64,000 nt of DNA, taken from positions 160,398,230 through 160,462,229 of the forward strand of contig BTPG01000004.1 in assembly GCA_036245525.1 (NCBI GenBank). The letters are read 5' to 3'. The stretch is from Semisulcospira habei. Its lineage: Eukaryota; Mollusca; Gastropoda; Semisulcospiridae. The position numbers and the translations under genes are program-made. This document shows positions 11,910 through 22,051 of the stretch, piece by piece; the first letter of the stretch is position 1, and each line of letters begins with the position of its first letter. The notes under the pieces were generated by a model. The model was not told the DNA's origin and did not search any database. It saw only the letters and a list, made by a program, of their open reading frames with translations.

Positions 11910-12203
11910 ATGGAGAGTGAATGCGACCCTGAATTTACAGCATTACTGGATGATATTTGTTCACATTCTGTCAGAGAAGATGACTCTGAATCGGACTTCA
12001 GCTTCAGTTCAGTGCACATTGAAGATCTTACCAATTTTGAGTCCGATATCAACGATCATGACGAAGAGCTACCTGTACATACCTGTGTAAAGCGGAAGAT
12101 GACTCTGACCTGTGTAGTACTGGCCACGTGCCGGTTTAGACCTATGTTGAGTTTCTTTGACATTCAAAACTATTTTTATCATATTTTCTTCAGATGGAAT
12201 TAG
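11910..12203 (+). pseudogene. Acidic N-terminal frame inside TTAA element copy 2
   Basis: About 97 codons starting MESECDPEFTALLDDICS, with RSVREDD-like acidic clusters and INDHDEELP. It is nearly the same as the frame in copy 1, so it descends from the parent element. I infer the N-terminus of its transposase from the acidic composition and TTAA context. The end of the frame runs into non-conserved sequence. Confidence 0.4.
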
Positions 12204-12277
12204 TCAAAATCGTTAAAACTGAATACAGTTCTGAAACCTACGTGACTTGTCACCTGTGGGTATGTCATGAGATATAT

Positions 12278-12430
12278 AGTACTCAAACCAAGGGGAATCA
12301 CAGCGCTGGACAGACAACAGTTAGATTAGGGCAGGGGATCTAACTGTTGTCTGTCCAGCGCTGTGATTCCCCTTGGTTTGAGTACTGACAATTCTGCCAG
12401 CGCTAGCCTCACCTATCTGGTTTGTGAGTA
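12278..12430. mobile_element. 153-bp insertion headed by a perfect 49-bp hairpin
   Basis: Bases 12278-12326 are the exact reverse complement of 12338-12386, with an 11-nt loop (TAGGGCAGGGG). A 44-bp tail follows. The whole is flanked by a perfect 13-bp direct repeat, TCATGAGATATAT, at 12265-12277 and 12431-12443. The homologous element at 1329-2315 has one uninterrupted version of this site. So this is a real insertion whose left boundary coincides with the hairpin. No other copy is visible in the window. Confidence 0.85.
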
Positions 12431-12892
12431 TCATGAGATATATGTACGTGATCAGTATCATGGAATGAGTAGAGTGGTTACCTGTGGGGACTTCCTGACT
12501 GCCACTGGTATGTTTCTAACCAGTCGTTTTCTGGATTGAATTTCTGACAGAGGTATGGTTTAGCACCTTTTACTGAGATATATGACAGGTAAACAAAGAC
12601 TGTGGCACACAGACACTTAAAATGACAAAATTATGATATACTGTAAGTATTTTCCAACATCATGTCAAAATTTGGTACATTTTGAAGCAGAATTAACATC
12701 ATACTTACTGTTTGAATTATGTACCCCTTTTCTACTTGGTTTGAATGAAAAAAAGTTAGGGACACAGGGCAATTTGTAGAAAAATAAGTTGGTAGTTAAA
12801 AGGTTAATCTAGATTTTAAAATTTCCCAGGGGGGCATGCCCCCGGGCCCCCCTAATTTCAGACTTTTTTCACTTTTATAATTCCCATGCCTG

Positions 12893-13570
12893 TGTTTTTA
12901 ACTTCAACCCCAAACTTGGTACAGAGATACCTGATGGCAAGACCTTTCTGTGCATACTAATTTGGATGACCCCTCAGAAAGTTCAAGGGTCACAGTCGGC
13001 AAATGTGTGAAAAATGACAGTTTTTGATAGAATTGTACTTTTCATCAAAGATTTTGCCAACATTTGAGTGGGTTTTAGCACAAAGGTTGCTGATGATAAG
13101 ACCTTTCTATGCATACTAAGTTAGTGGTCCCCTTGCAAAGGTCAGGGGTCATGGGGGGTCCAGAAATAGGTGAAAAAGAGCCATATTTTAACAAACTGTT
13201 TTCTCTAATACTATTTTCAACTTCAAACACAAACTTGGTATTGAGATAAGGCCATTCTATGCATGCTAATTTGGATGACCCCTCGGAAAGGTCAGTGGTC
13301 GCAGGAGGTCAGCAAGTGTATGAAAAATGTTAGTTTTTGATAGAATTGTAGTTTTTATCAAAGTTGTTTGCAAACTTTTCAGTCAAACTTGGTATAAATG
13401 TAGCTGATGATAACACCTTTTTATGAATGCTAATTTAGTCGCCCCTTCACAAAGGTCAAGGGTCACAGGATTGACATGTTTGAAAAATGCATACATTTTG
13501 AAAACAGTCAGATTTCACTGGTACAAAAGCCAACCCTTTTCTTATGTTTAGACACTTGAACACATGCTCA
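12893..13570 (+). repeat. Repeat G, continuation
   Basis: Resumes the copy cut at 11576. It shows CCCAAACTTGGTACAGAGAT, CTATGCATACTAAGTTAG and several AAGGTCA motifs. It ends where the I-like LINE begins, near CATTTCAGTGACACGTGTGG. Confidence 0.75.
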
Positions 13571-14295
13571 TTTCAGTGACACGTGTGGAGAATGGGCTGT
13601 CCTTTGTGGATGCAAAAAAACTGGTTGAAGGCCCCAGTGCAGCTGAGGCTGCTTCAAACACTGGTAACACCTCTGTGTTTACATTCAGTCCTGCTGTGGC
13701 AAGCAAGCGCCCCACCAAAGATTTCTAATGATTTTTCGGATCCTCTTGCCCCTGGAGTGGTGATAAGGAACCAGGGAGTGCTGTTAGTCTGCCAACGGCA
13801 AAGGCTTCTGGATCTGGTCAGTCTTCTAAGGCTGCTAATTCTAGCGGCAGGTACACTGCCTAGCGCATGGGCCCAGAATGAGGACATTGAGGTCTTCCTT
13901 CAAAAATAAATTTGCTGCACTAGAGGAGCAGATGGAGGGAGTGGAAATTGTCATAGCTGGTGCAGCGGCAACTCCACTCCCCTCATCTCCAAAGAATAAA
14001 GGAGGCCTGGGAGCCGGCCACCCTCTGTTTCTTCGTCTCCTTCTAAAACTAGGGAAAAGGCGGAAAGTCACTCTTCTCTCCCACGTAAAACCTACTCATC
14101 ATGTACTCTCTGCCTCAGTGGAATTGTCATGGTTTTCACGCCAACTTTGAGGAATTACATCTTTTAGTTAAGTCTTATAACCCCTCCGTAATATTTCTTC
14201 AGGAGACTTACCTGAAGACTTCTGACCCTTTGTCTGTTAATGGTTTTAATGCTATCCATACAGGCTCTGATTTGGAGAGGCGCTTGGGTGGAGTG
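13571..14295 (+). pseudogene. I-like LINE: ORF1 relic and start of endonuclease
   Basis: A broken ORF1 (VENGLSFVDAKKLVEGPSAA) is followed by the endonuclease opening from ~14101: PQWNCHGFHANFEELHLLVK and FLQETYLKTSD, including the conserved N and E metal-site residues of AP-type endonucleases. The coding sequence is broken in the middle of the endonuclease by the RTE-like LINE at 14296 and resumes at 17607. This LINE spans 13.6-22 kb in four pieces. Confidence 0.7.
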
Positions 14296-17200
14296 CCTCG
14301 CGCTGGGACCATACGGCGTTGAGGCGCGTCCCCTGGGTGGTGGATAGGGGGTCCCTCGTGAGAGGGGTGCACCGAATGAAATAAGGTGCCGTGAACCAAC
14401 ATGGTCTAAGGGAAGGTGACCCCGACAGAAAACCCCTGGTCCTCCTAGTAAGGGGGTTGGGCGTGGGGGTAGCTTCCCCACCCTGCAAAAAAGGAAATAG
14501 CTACAAAAACGCCGACGAAAAGACTAACAGTAATTCCTTTCCTGGAGGAGGAAGGTTCTTCTACTAGAAGACTTATGACGTCCTGTGGTGAAAGCCGGAA
14601 GTCTTCGGAAGCCACAGGACCGAGCCGCCTCTCTCTATCCAGGGATACAACCATGGGCACATGGAACGTCAAGACCATGTACCAGAGCGGCAAGGCCGCC
14701 CAGATAGCAGCGGAAATGCAAAAGTACAACCTTTCCCTGATAGGCATCAGTGAAGCCAGATGGACGCAGTCTGGCCAGAAAAGGCTGTTAAGTGGGGAGA
14801 TGATTCTGTATTCAGGTCATGAAGAGGAGAATGCCCCCCATACAGAAGGAGTAGCACTCATGCTGTCACCAGTGGCACAGAGAGCGCTGATGGGATGGGA
14901 ACCTCTTGGGCCAAGAATTATAACAGCAGCCTTTAGAACCAAGAAAAAGCTCAAGCTGAACGTCATCCAGTGTTATGCGCCCACCAATGACAGTGACGAG
15001 GAAGAGAAACAAGAGTTCTACGACCGACTCCAGAGTGCCGTGGACAAATGTGCGGAGCGAGACATCACCATCGTCATGGGCGATTTTAATGCCAAAATAG
15101 GGGAGGACAACACCGGATACGAAGAGGTGATGGGGAGACAGGGACTAGGCTCAGAGATGAGTGAGAACGGGGAGAGGTGTGCAGACTTTTGTGCTCTAAA
15201 CCGACTTGTCATTGGAGGCAGCATCTTCCCACACAGAAGAATACACAAAGCAACTTGGGTCTCACCTGACCATACAACAGAGAACCAAATAGACCATATC
15301 TGCATTAGCAAGAAATTTAGAAGATCCCTTCAAGATGTTCGAGTGAGGAGGGGAGCAGATGTCGCCTCCGACCACCATCTGCTTACCTTAAGAATGAAGC
15401 TCAAGCTAAAGAAAAGCCGCACAGAGACAACAAGAAGACAGCGCTATAATGTAGGCCTCCTGAGAGAAACTGGAGTTAGAGAAGAGTTCAAACTGGTGCT
15501 GTCCAACCGGTTTCAAGCGCTACAGGAGCTAGTAAATGAAGAGGAGGCGGTCACCACAGAGCAGCAGTGGAAGGCAGTTAGAGAGGCGCTGAACTCAACC
15601 TGCAAAGACACTGTAGGGTTCAGGAAACACCACCACAAGGACTGGCTGTCGGCACAGACCTTGAAGAAGATAGAAGCGAGGAAGCAGAAGAAAGCAGCGG
15701 TCAACAACAGTCGCACGAGAGCAGCCAAAGTAAGGGCACAGGGGGAATACTCGGAAGCCAACCGCGAGGTGAAGAGGAGTATCAGGGCAGACAAGAGGGC
15801 CTACACAGACAGCCTGGCAGCAGAGGCAGAAAAGGCAGCAGGCAGCGGCAACATGAAACAGCTCTACGACATTACCAGAAGATTGTCGGGTAAGTATGGC
15901 CATACAGAAAGACCAGTAAAAGACAAAGAAGGCAAGCCTATTGCAGACAGAGCAGACCAACTCGACAGATGGGCCGAGTATTTTGAAGAGTTACTGAACA
16001 GACCTAGCCCACCCGACCCCCCCGACATCCAGCCGGCAGAGACCGACCTACCCATCAGCTGTGACAGACCCAGCCGGGAAGAGATCAGAAAAGCAGTGGC
16101 ATTTTTGAAGAATGGCAAAGCAGCAGGGCCAGATGGCATCCCAGCGGAGTCTCTGAAAGCAGACCTAGAGACAACAGTTGAGATGCTGTACCCACTGTTT
16201 GGAAAGATCTGGGAAGAGGAGGTGATGCCAGCTGACTGGAAGGAGGGGTACCTAATCAAGCTTCCCAAGAAAGGCGACCTCAGCAAGTGTTCCAACTACA
16301 GAGGAATCACCTTGCTGTCAGTACCAGGAAAGGTCTTCAACAGGATCATCCTAGAGAGAATGAAGAGCTCCGTTGACCCCCAGCTGAGAGACCAGCAAGC
16401 AGGATTCAGGAAGAACCGATCATGTACAGACCAGATCGCCACTCTCCGCATCATCGTGGAACAGTCTCTGGAGTGGAGCTCCCCGCTGTACGTCAACTTT
16501 GTGGATTATGAGAAAGCATTTGACAGCGTGGACCGAGAGACTCTGTGGAAACTCCTACGACACTACGGTGTACCCACAAAGCTCGTCCGCCTGATCAAGA
16601 GCAGCTATGATGGCATGACATGTCGCGTGATCCATGAAGGGCAGTTCACCAGAGAGCTCCAGGTCAGAACTGGTGTCAGGCAGGGGTGTCTGCTGTCTCC
16701 GTTCCTCTTCCTACTGGCCATAGACTGGGTCATGAAGATGACCACAGAGCACAGACGAAGTGGAATACAGTGGACACTGTGGACACAGCTTGACGACCTC
16801 GATTTTGCAGACGACTTGGCATTACTGTCCCACACTCATCAACAAATGCAGGACAAGACCACGAGGCTTGCTGACATCTCGTCCCAAGTGGGCCTCACCA
16901 TTCACAAACAGAAAACAAAGACAATGAGGCTGAACGCAACCAGGGAAGAACCAGTCTTGCTTGCTGGCACCCCGCTGGAGGAGGTGGAGTCCTTCACCTA
17001 TCTCGGGAGCATCATAGACAAAAAAGGCGGCACTGATGCAGATGTCAGAGCACGAATCGGTAAAGCCAGAGCAGCCTTTCTCCAGTTGAAAAAAGTGTGG
17101 CGTTCCAGAGAGCTGTCACAACACACCAAAGTCCGGATTTTCAACTCCAATGTAAAAGCAGTTCTCCTATATGGAGCAGAGACATGGAGATTGACAAAAA

Positions 17201-17594
17201 CCACAGTCAACAGAGTACAGACCTTCATGAACAGTTGCCTTAGAAGAATTTTGAAAATCCACTGGCCAGAGAAGATCAGCAACGTCAGACTCTGGGAGAG
17301 AACAGAGCAGATAACAGCAGAGAATGAAATTGGGCGAAGAAGATGGGGATGGATCGGTCACAGTCTGAGAAAGCCAGCTTCCAGTATCACTAGGCAGGCA
17401 TTGTCATGGAACCCCCAGGGAAAGAGGAAAAGAGGTAGGCCGAGAAACTCCTGGCGTCGAGACCTCCAAGCAGACATCAAGAGACTGGGAACCACCTGGA
17501 GTAGAATCGAAGGAGAAGCACAGGACAGGAGTTGCTGGAGGTCTCTCGTCGACGGCCTATACCCGGGTAGGGGTGACAGGCGTAAGTAAGTAAG
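14296..17594 (+). mobile_element. Full-length RTE-like LINE
   Basis: Complete element of ~3.3 kb with a ~280-bp 5' leader, one long ORF and a TAAG-repeat tail. A perfect 12-bp duplication, TTGGGTGGAGTG, flanks it (14284-14295 and 17595-17606). Shortened relatives in the window (4785-6089 and 39148-39392) share its ends. It lies inside the endonuclease of an older I-like LINE. Confidence 0.93.
14575..17589 (+). CDS. LINE endonuclease-reverse transcriptase, intact
   Basis: A single uninterrupted frame of 1004 codons. The AP endonuclease covers residues ~27-265: MGTWNVKTM, GISEARW, a QCYAPTND block, VMGDFNAKIG and ASDHHLL at its end. A basic linker follows at ~270-440. The reverse transcriptase covers ~500-800: AAGPDGIPAE, NYRGITLLS, FVDYEKAFDSVD, TGVRQGCLLSPF and LDFADDLALL with both catalytic aspartates. 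The C-terminus holds RRWGWIGHSLRK and ends GDRRK. It nicks target DNA and copies its own RNA there. Met27 (14653), directly before the endonuclease, is an alternative start. The intact frame and a near-identical second copy suggest recent activity. Confidence 0.93.
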   Translation: MTSCGESRKSSEATGPSRLSLSRDTTMGTWNVKTMYQSGKAAQIAAEMQKYNLSLIGISEARWTQSGQKRLLSGEMILYSGHEEENAPHTEGVALMLSPVAQRALMGWEPLGPRIITAAFRTKKKLKLNVIQCYAPTNDSDEEEKQEFYDRLQSAVDKCAERDITIVMGDFNAKIGEDNTGYEEVMGRQGLGSEMSENGERCADFCALNRLVIGGSIFPHRRIHKATWVSPDHTTENQIDHICISKKFRRSLQDVRVRRGADVASDHHLLTLRMKLKLKKSRTETTRRQRYNVGLLRETGVREEFKLVLSNRFQALQELVNEEEAVTTEQQWKAVREALNSTCKDTVGFRKHHHKDWLSAQTLKKIEARKQKKAAVNNSRTRAAKVRAQGEYSEANREVKRSIRADKRAYTDSLAAEAEKAAGSGNMKQLYDITRRLSGKYGHTERPVKDKEGKPIADRADQLDRWAEYFEELLNRPSPPDPPDIQPAETDLPISCDRPSREEIRKAVAFLKNGKAAGPDGIPAESLKADLETTVEMLYPLFGKIWEEEVMPADWKEGYLIKLPKKGDLSKCSNYRGITLLSVPGKVFNRIILERMKSSVDPQLRDQQAGFRKNRSCTDQIATLRIIVEQSLEWSSPLYVNFVDYEKAFDSVDRETLWKLLRHYGVPTKLVRLIKSSYDGMTCRVIHEGQFTRELQVRTGVRQGCLLSPFLFLLAIDWVMKMTTEHRRSGIQWTLWTQLDDLDFADDLALLSHTHQQMQDKTTRLADISSQVGLTIHKQKTKTMRLNATREEPVLLAGTPLEEVESFTYLGSIIDKKGGTDADVRARIGKARAAFLQLKKVWRSRELSQHTKVRIFNSNVKAVLLYGAETWRLTKTTVNRVQTFMNSCLRRILKIHWPEKISNVRLWERTEQITAENEIGRRRWGWIGHSLRKPASSITRQALSWNPQGKRKRGRPRNSWRRDLQADIKRLGTTWSRIEGEAQDRSCWRSLVDGLYPGRGDRRK

Positions 17595-17606
17595 TTGGGT
17601 GGAGTG

Positions 17607-18122
17607 GCTCTTTTCATTAGTATCCAAATTTTATGTAGCCCCGTTAAGGTCGACACCTGTCTTCAGGCTGTCACTGCTTGGGTTACTTTAAAGAAGACCA
17701 TAACCATATGTGCAGTGTTAACCTGCCACCTTCTTTGCGGGTCTGTAGTAATATTTTTAACCTAGTAGATCAGCTGCCCCGTTCCCTTTATCCTCATGGG
17801 GGAATTTAAAAAATCACGCTTACCTATCGGGTAGTGACCATTATGATGGCAGAGGTCAGATGTTAGAAGACGTTTTTTTCTCAACTTACATGTCTTTAAC
17901 AATGGCTCACCTACCTACTGTGTAACCCATATACAAGATCTCTAGTTCTGTTCTAGACCTCACTGTGTGATCCTTCTCTCATGCTGGATTTTGCAAGGTT
18001 CACAACAACCTGTTGACAACAACCTGTGTAGTAGTGACCACTTCCCTTGTATTACAGAGGACGCGACGTGATCATGTCAGCTGAAGAACCTGTTTCTTGT
18101 TTTACTTCTGTTTTGCTTGATG
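17607..18122 (+). pseudogene. I-like LINE, endonuclease continued
   Basis: Picks up after the RTE-like insertion with VALFIS, then VDTCLQAVTAWVTLKKTITIC, the middle of an I/Jockey-type endonuclease. The frame breaks soon after ~17760. At ~18095 it matches the opening of the window (GTTTTACTTCT). It is cut by a TA-flanked element at 18125. Confidence 0.6.
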
Positions 18123-18321
18123 TATAGGCCGTTTGACATCGGAGCGCACAATGTTTTTGCCAGATATCTTTTTTATACCACTTTAAAAACAAATGTCATT
18201 AAAAACAAATATCATTTAGTGCCAATTGACCTAATATGGAATATTTTTTACTGAACTCCTATGATTTGTCGATTTTGCCGTACAGTCGTAAAAATTTGGC
18301 TAAAAGACAAGAACATGCCAT

Positions 18322-18385
18322 TTTCAATACCCTGATTCAATACCCTGATTCAATACCCTGATTCAATACCCTGATTCAATACCCG
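18322..18385 (+). repeat. Short tandem repeat, 13-bp unit
   Basis: About five units of ATTCAATACCCTG with the last variant ending CCCG. It lies in the TA-flanked element and served as the insertion site for a LINE end. It has no spacers and is not a CRISPR array. Confidence 0.85.
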
Positions 18386-18717
18386 AATATGTACGGAGCA
18401 TCGTCACTTCCCTGGTGGGCCCACATGAACCCCTTCTGGCAACCGTGAAACGGCGCAAGCTTGCTTGGTTTGGCCACGTGACCCGACACAACACCTTGTC
18501 CAAGACTATCCTCCAAGGCACTCTCGAAGGAAGTCGTCGGCGAGGTCGTCAGAGAAAGAGTTGGGTCGCAAACATAAAAGAATGGACCGAACTCGAGATG
18601 CCAGACTTGCTTGCCACCGCCCAAAATAGAACTCAGTGGAGAGCACTGTCTGTTGCTGCTGCCTTTCAGTCCCCCCAACGCCCAGTTCGGGCAAGGGACT
18701 GATGATGATGATGATGA
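18386..18717 (+). pseudogene. LINE 3' end (RTE-like C-terminus) with GAT tail
   Basis: The frame at 18415-18702 reads RRKLAWFGHVTRHNTLSKTI and SRRRGRQRKSWVANIKEW, the C-terminal block typical of RTE-like reverse transcriptases, from a family different from the 1004-codon LINE. The tail is (GAT)n. A perfect 14-bp duplication, TGATTCAATACCCG, flanks it at 18372-18385 and 18718-18731. It is 5'-truncated to ~330 bp, so only the C-terminal ~90 residues remain. Confidence 0.85.
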
Positions 18718-19060
18718 TGATTCAATACCCGGCAGATTTCAATATCAAGGTCAAGCATGCAGACTTCTATGCCTGTGCTGTTTTAGGTTTGAAAACCATG
18801 CCAATTTATGTGAAATGGATTTTTCTCATATGGGCTTAATATATCTGGGGCACATTTAAGCATGTAAAATCAGTCATTTTATGAAAAAAAAAATCTGAAT
18901 TTTTATGACTGCTCAACAAAACCAACACTTTGTTCAAGTTTTTAAAAAGTAAACCGTATTAGGTCAACTGTCGCTGAATGATATTGGTTCTAAGATTGGT
19001 ATAAAAGGGGTTCTTTGCAGAGATATTTGCGAAAATGTGCGCGATGGCAAACGACCTATA

Positions 19061-19656
19061 GCAGGTGAAACCATCCCTAAAACTTCCACATCAGTCCCTT
19101 GGAAGCAGAGAGTACCATGGTTTAACGAAGAGTGCTGCAAGTCTAAAAAAAAAAAAAAGCAAATCTGCTCAGCGACGTGCTTTTCGTAATCCGTCAAAAG
19201 CGAATATTTTAACCTTTAAAAGACATGGTGAAACCCGTTACATTTTAAAACGTATACACTATGCTTCTTCTCATCTTTATCTTCTAGGACTCCGTCCCAG
19301 AAAGTCTGGTAGGCTGTTTGAAGAATTAGTGGCAGGGGTGGCTCAGCTTCTGTTGGCCATCTTAGAGATGTTGCCAGTTTGGTCACAGATAAAAAGGCTG
19401 TGGCCAGTTTGCTTACCTCCACATAATTCTTCAACAGAGCACAATTCACCCTTATTTCAGAGAGAGGAGGTGAAGCGAGAATATTGTATTTGTGATTTTA
19501 AATCGGATAACTCTGAAGACTGCAATACCCCTTTCTCATTGTCAGAATTGCAGTAAGCCCTGCGGAAATGTAATGACTATGCTGCTGGACTGGATACCAT
19601 TCATTATCAGCTATTGAAGCATCTGCCAGATGTCACTCTGCGTATTTCTCAAGGCC
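19061..19656 (+). pseudogene. I-like LINE, region between endonuclease and RT
   Basis: Resumes after the TA element. It shows PWFNEECCKSKKK-like sequence and AQRRAFRNPSKANILTFKR, then GLDTIHYQLLKHLPDVTLRI, the run-up to the reverse transcriptase. It matches 46-350 at the start of the window. It is cut at 19657 within CAAGGCC/TTAA. Confidence 0.7.
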
Positions 19657-21225
19657 TTAACCCTTTCATTACTGAATTTTCTGGTTCGTGAATACCACTG
19701 AGTACTGCTTTTATAAAGTTCTGTATTACCCCTGCATACTGAGTTTAGAGACCAGAAAAATACCCAAATATAGTAGTGTACGGGAAAGGCTGATAGCGGA
19801 GTACCCATCCACTGCAGATACCCCTAACCCTATATTCCTGTGACGGGCTTTGGAAAGGCTACACATTGACGTCATGTGTGAGTGTGGTTGATTTGGTGAC
19901 ACACAGGTGCAGATATGTGACAAAATGACAGTACATTAACAACACACACCTATGAAGCAAGCAAACATGCATGAAAACGGGTCTAAAAGTGTTTGCGTGC
20001 TCTTACCATGATAATGATGTGTTGGAAGCTCATAATTCAAACTTGTGACTGTGTCATTGTCTGTTTATTGCTGTCGCATAGCAGTGTCCGCAATGCACAC
20101 ACAGGTGTCAAAAATAAAAAAAAAATAACTGTAAAAGATCCACTATTATATACACGGCCTTGATTATCCATGCTTACGCATACACTATGTACAGTTACTG
20201 GGAGTCTGAAGATGAAATTACTACACTGTCATACACTGTCACACACTGTCACCCTGTATTTACAGTTGTACCTGTGTGTGGTACCAAAAAAAAAAAAACC
20301 AGTTGTCATTACAAACAAAGGTACACGTCACATTTCCGGCACATAATAAAAGATTTGCGCCTCTTGTACGGGTTGTTCGCATAGCTAACCATTGGGTTTG
20401 CGTCAATAGTAGCGGGTGTGTCACTTGTAGCATAGATGGTCACGGCCCTCCCCTTTGACAGGTAAGTGGTCAACTCGGTCAAGGTGAGTCTCGTTGGCTG
20501 GTGGCAGAGCTACATTCGCGTTTGTGTACATTGTAATCGTTTCGAACACACTCTCAGAGTAGAAGAGGCCAAAGTACCCGGATGCACTGACAGATGTGTC
20601 AATTACACGTGTTGGACCGGCTACCCTTCGGGTGAATGTCACCCGCTCAGGTGCAATATATGGGGTCCTACTGTCCTCTCAAATTGTGGCATGACTTCGG
20701 AACCACACTCTGAGTGGCACATTGTCATCGTCAAGTACATCCCCACTTTCGTCGGCATCGCGACCATGATGTCGTTAGTATCTTGTCGCACAATATCGGC
20801 CCTTTCCTCTTCTGTCAACTGAACTAAATCCAGTCCCCAAAATCGCCTCTATCCCAAAACTCGTCATCACGAAATTTGTCGCTGTCACGGTCACCTTTTC
20901 CTCTTCGCCATTTTTGCAAGCACAGCTAAAGTTCTGGAAGGAATTTTTTATATAAACTCCGCATCCTGTTTCCCAGGCCCCGAGCCGGCTATAACATAAA
21001 CACTGCGCACCTCGCGGTACCATTCCAGGGCTGTCAAGGTCGCTGCTAATCCAGTAGCCACTCGCAGCAGGTAGCGCGGATTTCGAACGCTGCTAGCACA
21101 AACCGCTTTAGCGGGCAGCCGTACACAGGGGAGTAGAAGCTGCAGCCCCGCTGTACTGGGAGGCCGTAAGCAGAGGAGGTGTTTCCCATGCCCGCTATAG
21201 CGGGCGTCGGTAATGAAAGGGTTAA
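19657..21225. mobile_element. TTAA-flanked element with 16-bp inverted ends
   Basis: TTAACCCTTTCATTAC at the left is perfectly inverted at 21210-21225. A third copy of the end (GTAATGAAAGGGTTAA) lies at 21464-21479, immediately before the host LINE resumes, so the full insertion in the LINE is 19657-21479. The window-start LINE copy has the empty site CCTTTAACTATATC. piggyBac-like by TTAA target. No transposase frame was recognised. The ends CCCTTTCATTAC are AT-poor and distinct from the other TTAA families here. Confidence 0.8.
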
Positions 21226-21463
21226 GACAAGATGTAAATCTTAAAATGTCTTGTTAAAATGTCTGCGATCCTGTTGCCCTCGATGCCCACATGCCCTGGG
21301 ATCCAAATAAAAATGATGTCATAATATTTCTTCATAAGTCTGTGTAAAGCTCTCTAATCTGCACCAGCAAGGGGTGGTCTGTTCCTGCTCCCTGAAGGGC
21401 AGAACGAGAGTCAGACATAATCAGGAAGTTCCTTTCCCTAGACTGATAAGCATGCCTGAGTCG
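21226..21463 (-). pseudogene. LINE RNase H fragment, inverted
   Basis: Read on the minus strand, the segment gives MSDSRSALQGAGTDHPLL and IFIWIPGHVGIEGNRIAD, a clear RNase H core with its Asp and the HVGIEGN block. It sits between two right-hand ends of the TTAA element, in the orientation opposite to the surrounding I-like LINE. It may derive from that LINE family, carried in or inverted by a rearrangement. Confidence 0.65.
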
Positions 21464-21479
21464 GTAATGAAAGGGTTAA

Positions 21480-22000
21480 ACCATATCTGGATAACTGGTT
21501 ATTTCCCGCCATCATGGCACCAGGCTGAGGTTGTGCCGATCCGCAAGCCAGGTAATGATCCTTCCAACCCGGGCAACTACCGGCCAATCGCTTAGACATC
21601 ATGTTTATGTAAAACTATGGAACGCTCACCTGGTGTGGCATCTTTAAGTCACAAGGTCTCGTTTCAGACCTCCAGTGCAGTTTCTGGCAATTCCGTAGTA
21701 CAACTGACCATCTAGTCCGCTTTGAGTTGTCAACAGCAGCAGTTTTCTTTGATCTTGAGAAATATGGTATAGTCTGACTTGTTGGACATGGGTTTTAAAA
21801 GGCACCTGCCTGTTTCTATTCAAATTTTTTTGTCTAACCGGTCGTTTATGTCTGTGTGGGCTCCACCTTCTCCAAATCCTTTTGACATGAGATGGGTGTC
21901 CCTCAGGGCAGCATTCTATCACCTGTTTTATTTAGTATCAAAATCAATAACATTGTAAAGTCTGTCAAAGATGACTCTCAGACACACGCACGTTTATACA
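21480..22000 (+). pseudogene. I-like LINE, reverse transcriptase part
   Basis: Continues after the TTAA insertion with HIWITGYFPPSW, then PIRKPGNDPSNPGNYRPIA. A degraded stretch follows, then MGVPQGSILSPVLFSIKINN (RT motif B region). Motif A is damaged and the frame has several shifts. It ends ~50 bp before the SINE half at 22052. Confidence 0.65.
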
Positions 22001-22051
22001 CTACTTTAAACCACCCCATCTCTTCCCAACACCTTACATTCACTTCCTCTA

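Larger units (their letters stand above)
11641..12807 (+). mobile_element. TTAA-flanked piggyBac-like element, copy 2
   Basis: Inverted ends TTAACCTTTTAACTACCA are perfect over 18 bp and start with the TTAA target at both sides. The interior is homologous to copy 1 (1329-2315), with an additional hairpin insertion at 12278-12430. It is nested in the hAT-like element, which is itself nested in repeat G. Confidence 0.85.
11576..12892. mobile_element. hAT-like non-autonomous element
   Basis: Ends CAGGCATGGGAATT and its perfect inverse AATTCCCATGCCTG define an element of ~1.3 kb, and the host repeat G continues across it. CAGG-type ends suit the hAT superfamily. The flanking 8-mers (ACTGTTTT and TGTTTTTA) are similar but not a clean duplication. 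Most of its interior is a later TTAA element, so the original element was only ~150 bp. Confidence 0.6.
18125..19058. mobile_element. TA-flanked element with inverted ends
   Basis: Ends TAGGCCGTTTGACATC and, inverted, TAGGTCGTTTGCCATC, each preceded by a duplicated TA. The copy of the host LINE at 30-60 has the empty site (GGACGTAGCAGG). The element is ~934 bp. A later LINE fragment accounts for 18386-18717, leaving ~600 bp without a transposase. TA duplication suggests Tc1/mariner-like mobilisation, but the family is not certain. Confidence 0.75.

Noticed and set aside
13583..13909. 108-codon + strand frame as a host gene
   Set aside because: Overlaps the degraded ORF1 of the I-like LINE in another frame.
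18322..18385. Regular repeats resembling a small CRISPR array
   Set aside because: Contiguous 13-bp units without spacers, in eukaryotic DNA, with no cas genes.
20160..20822. Possible short genes inside the TTAA element
   Set aside because: Frames of 74-118 codons without domain, splice or codon support; element interior only.
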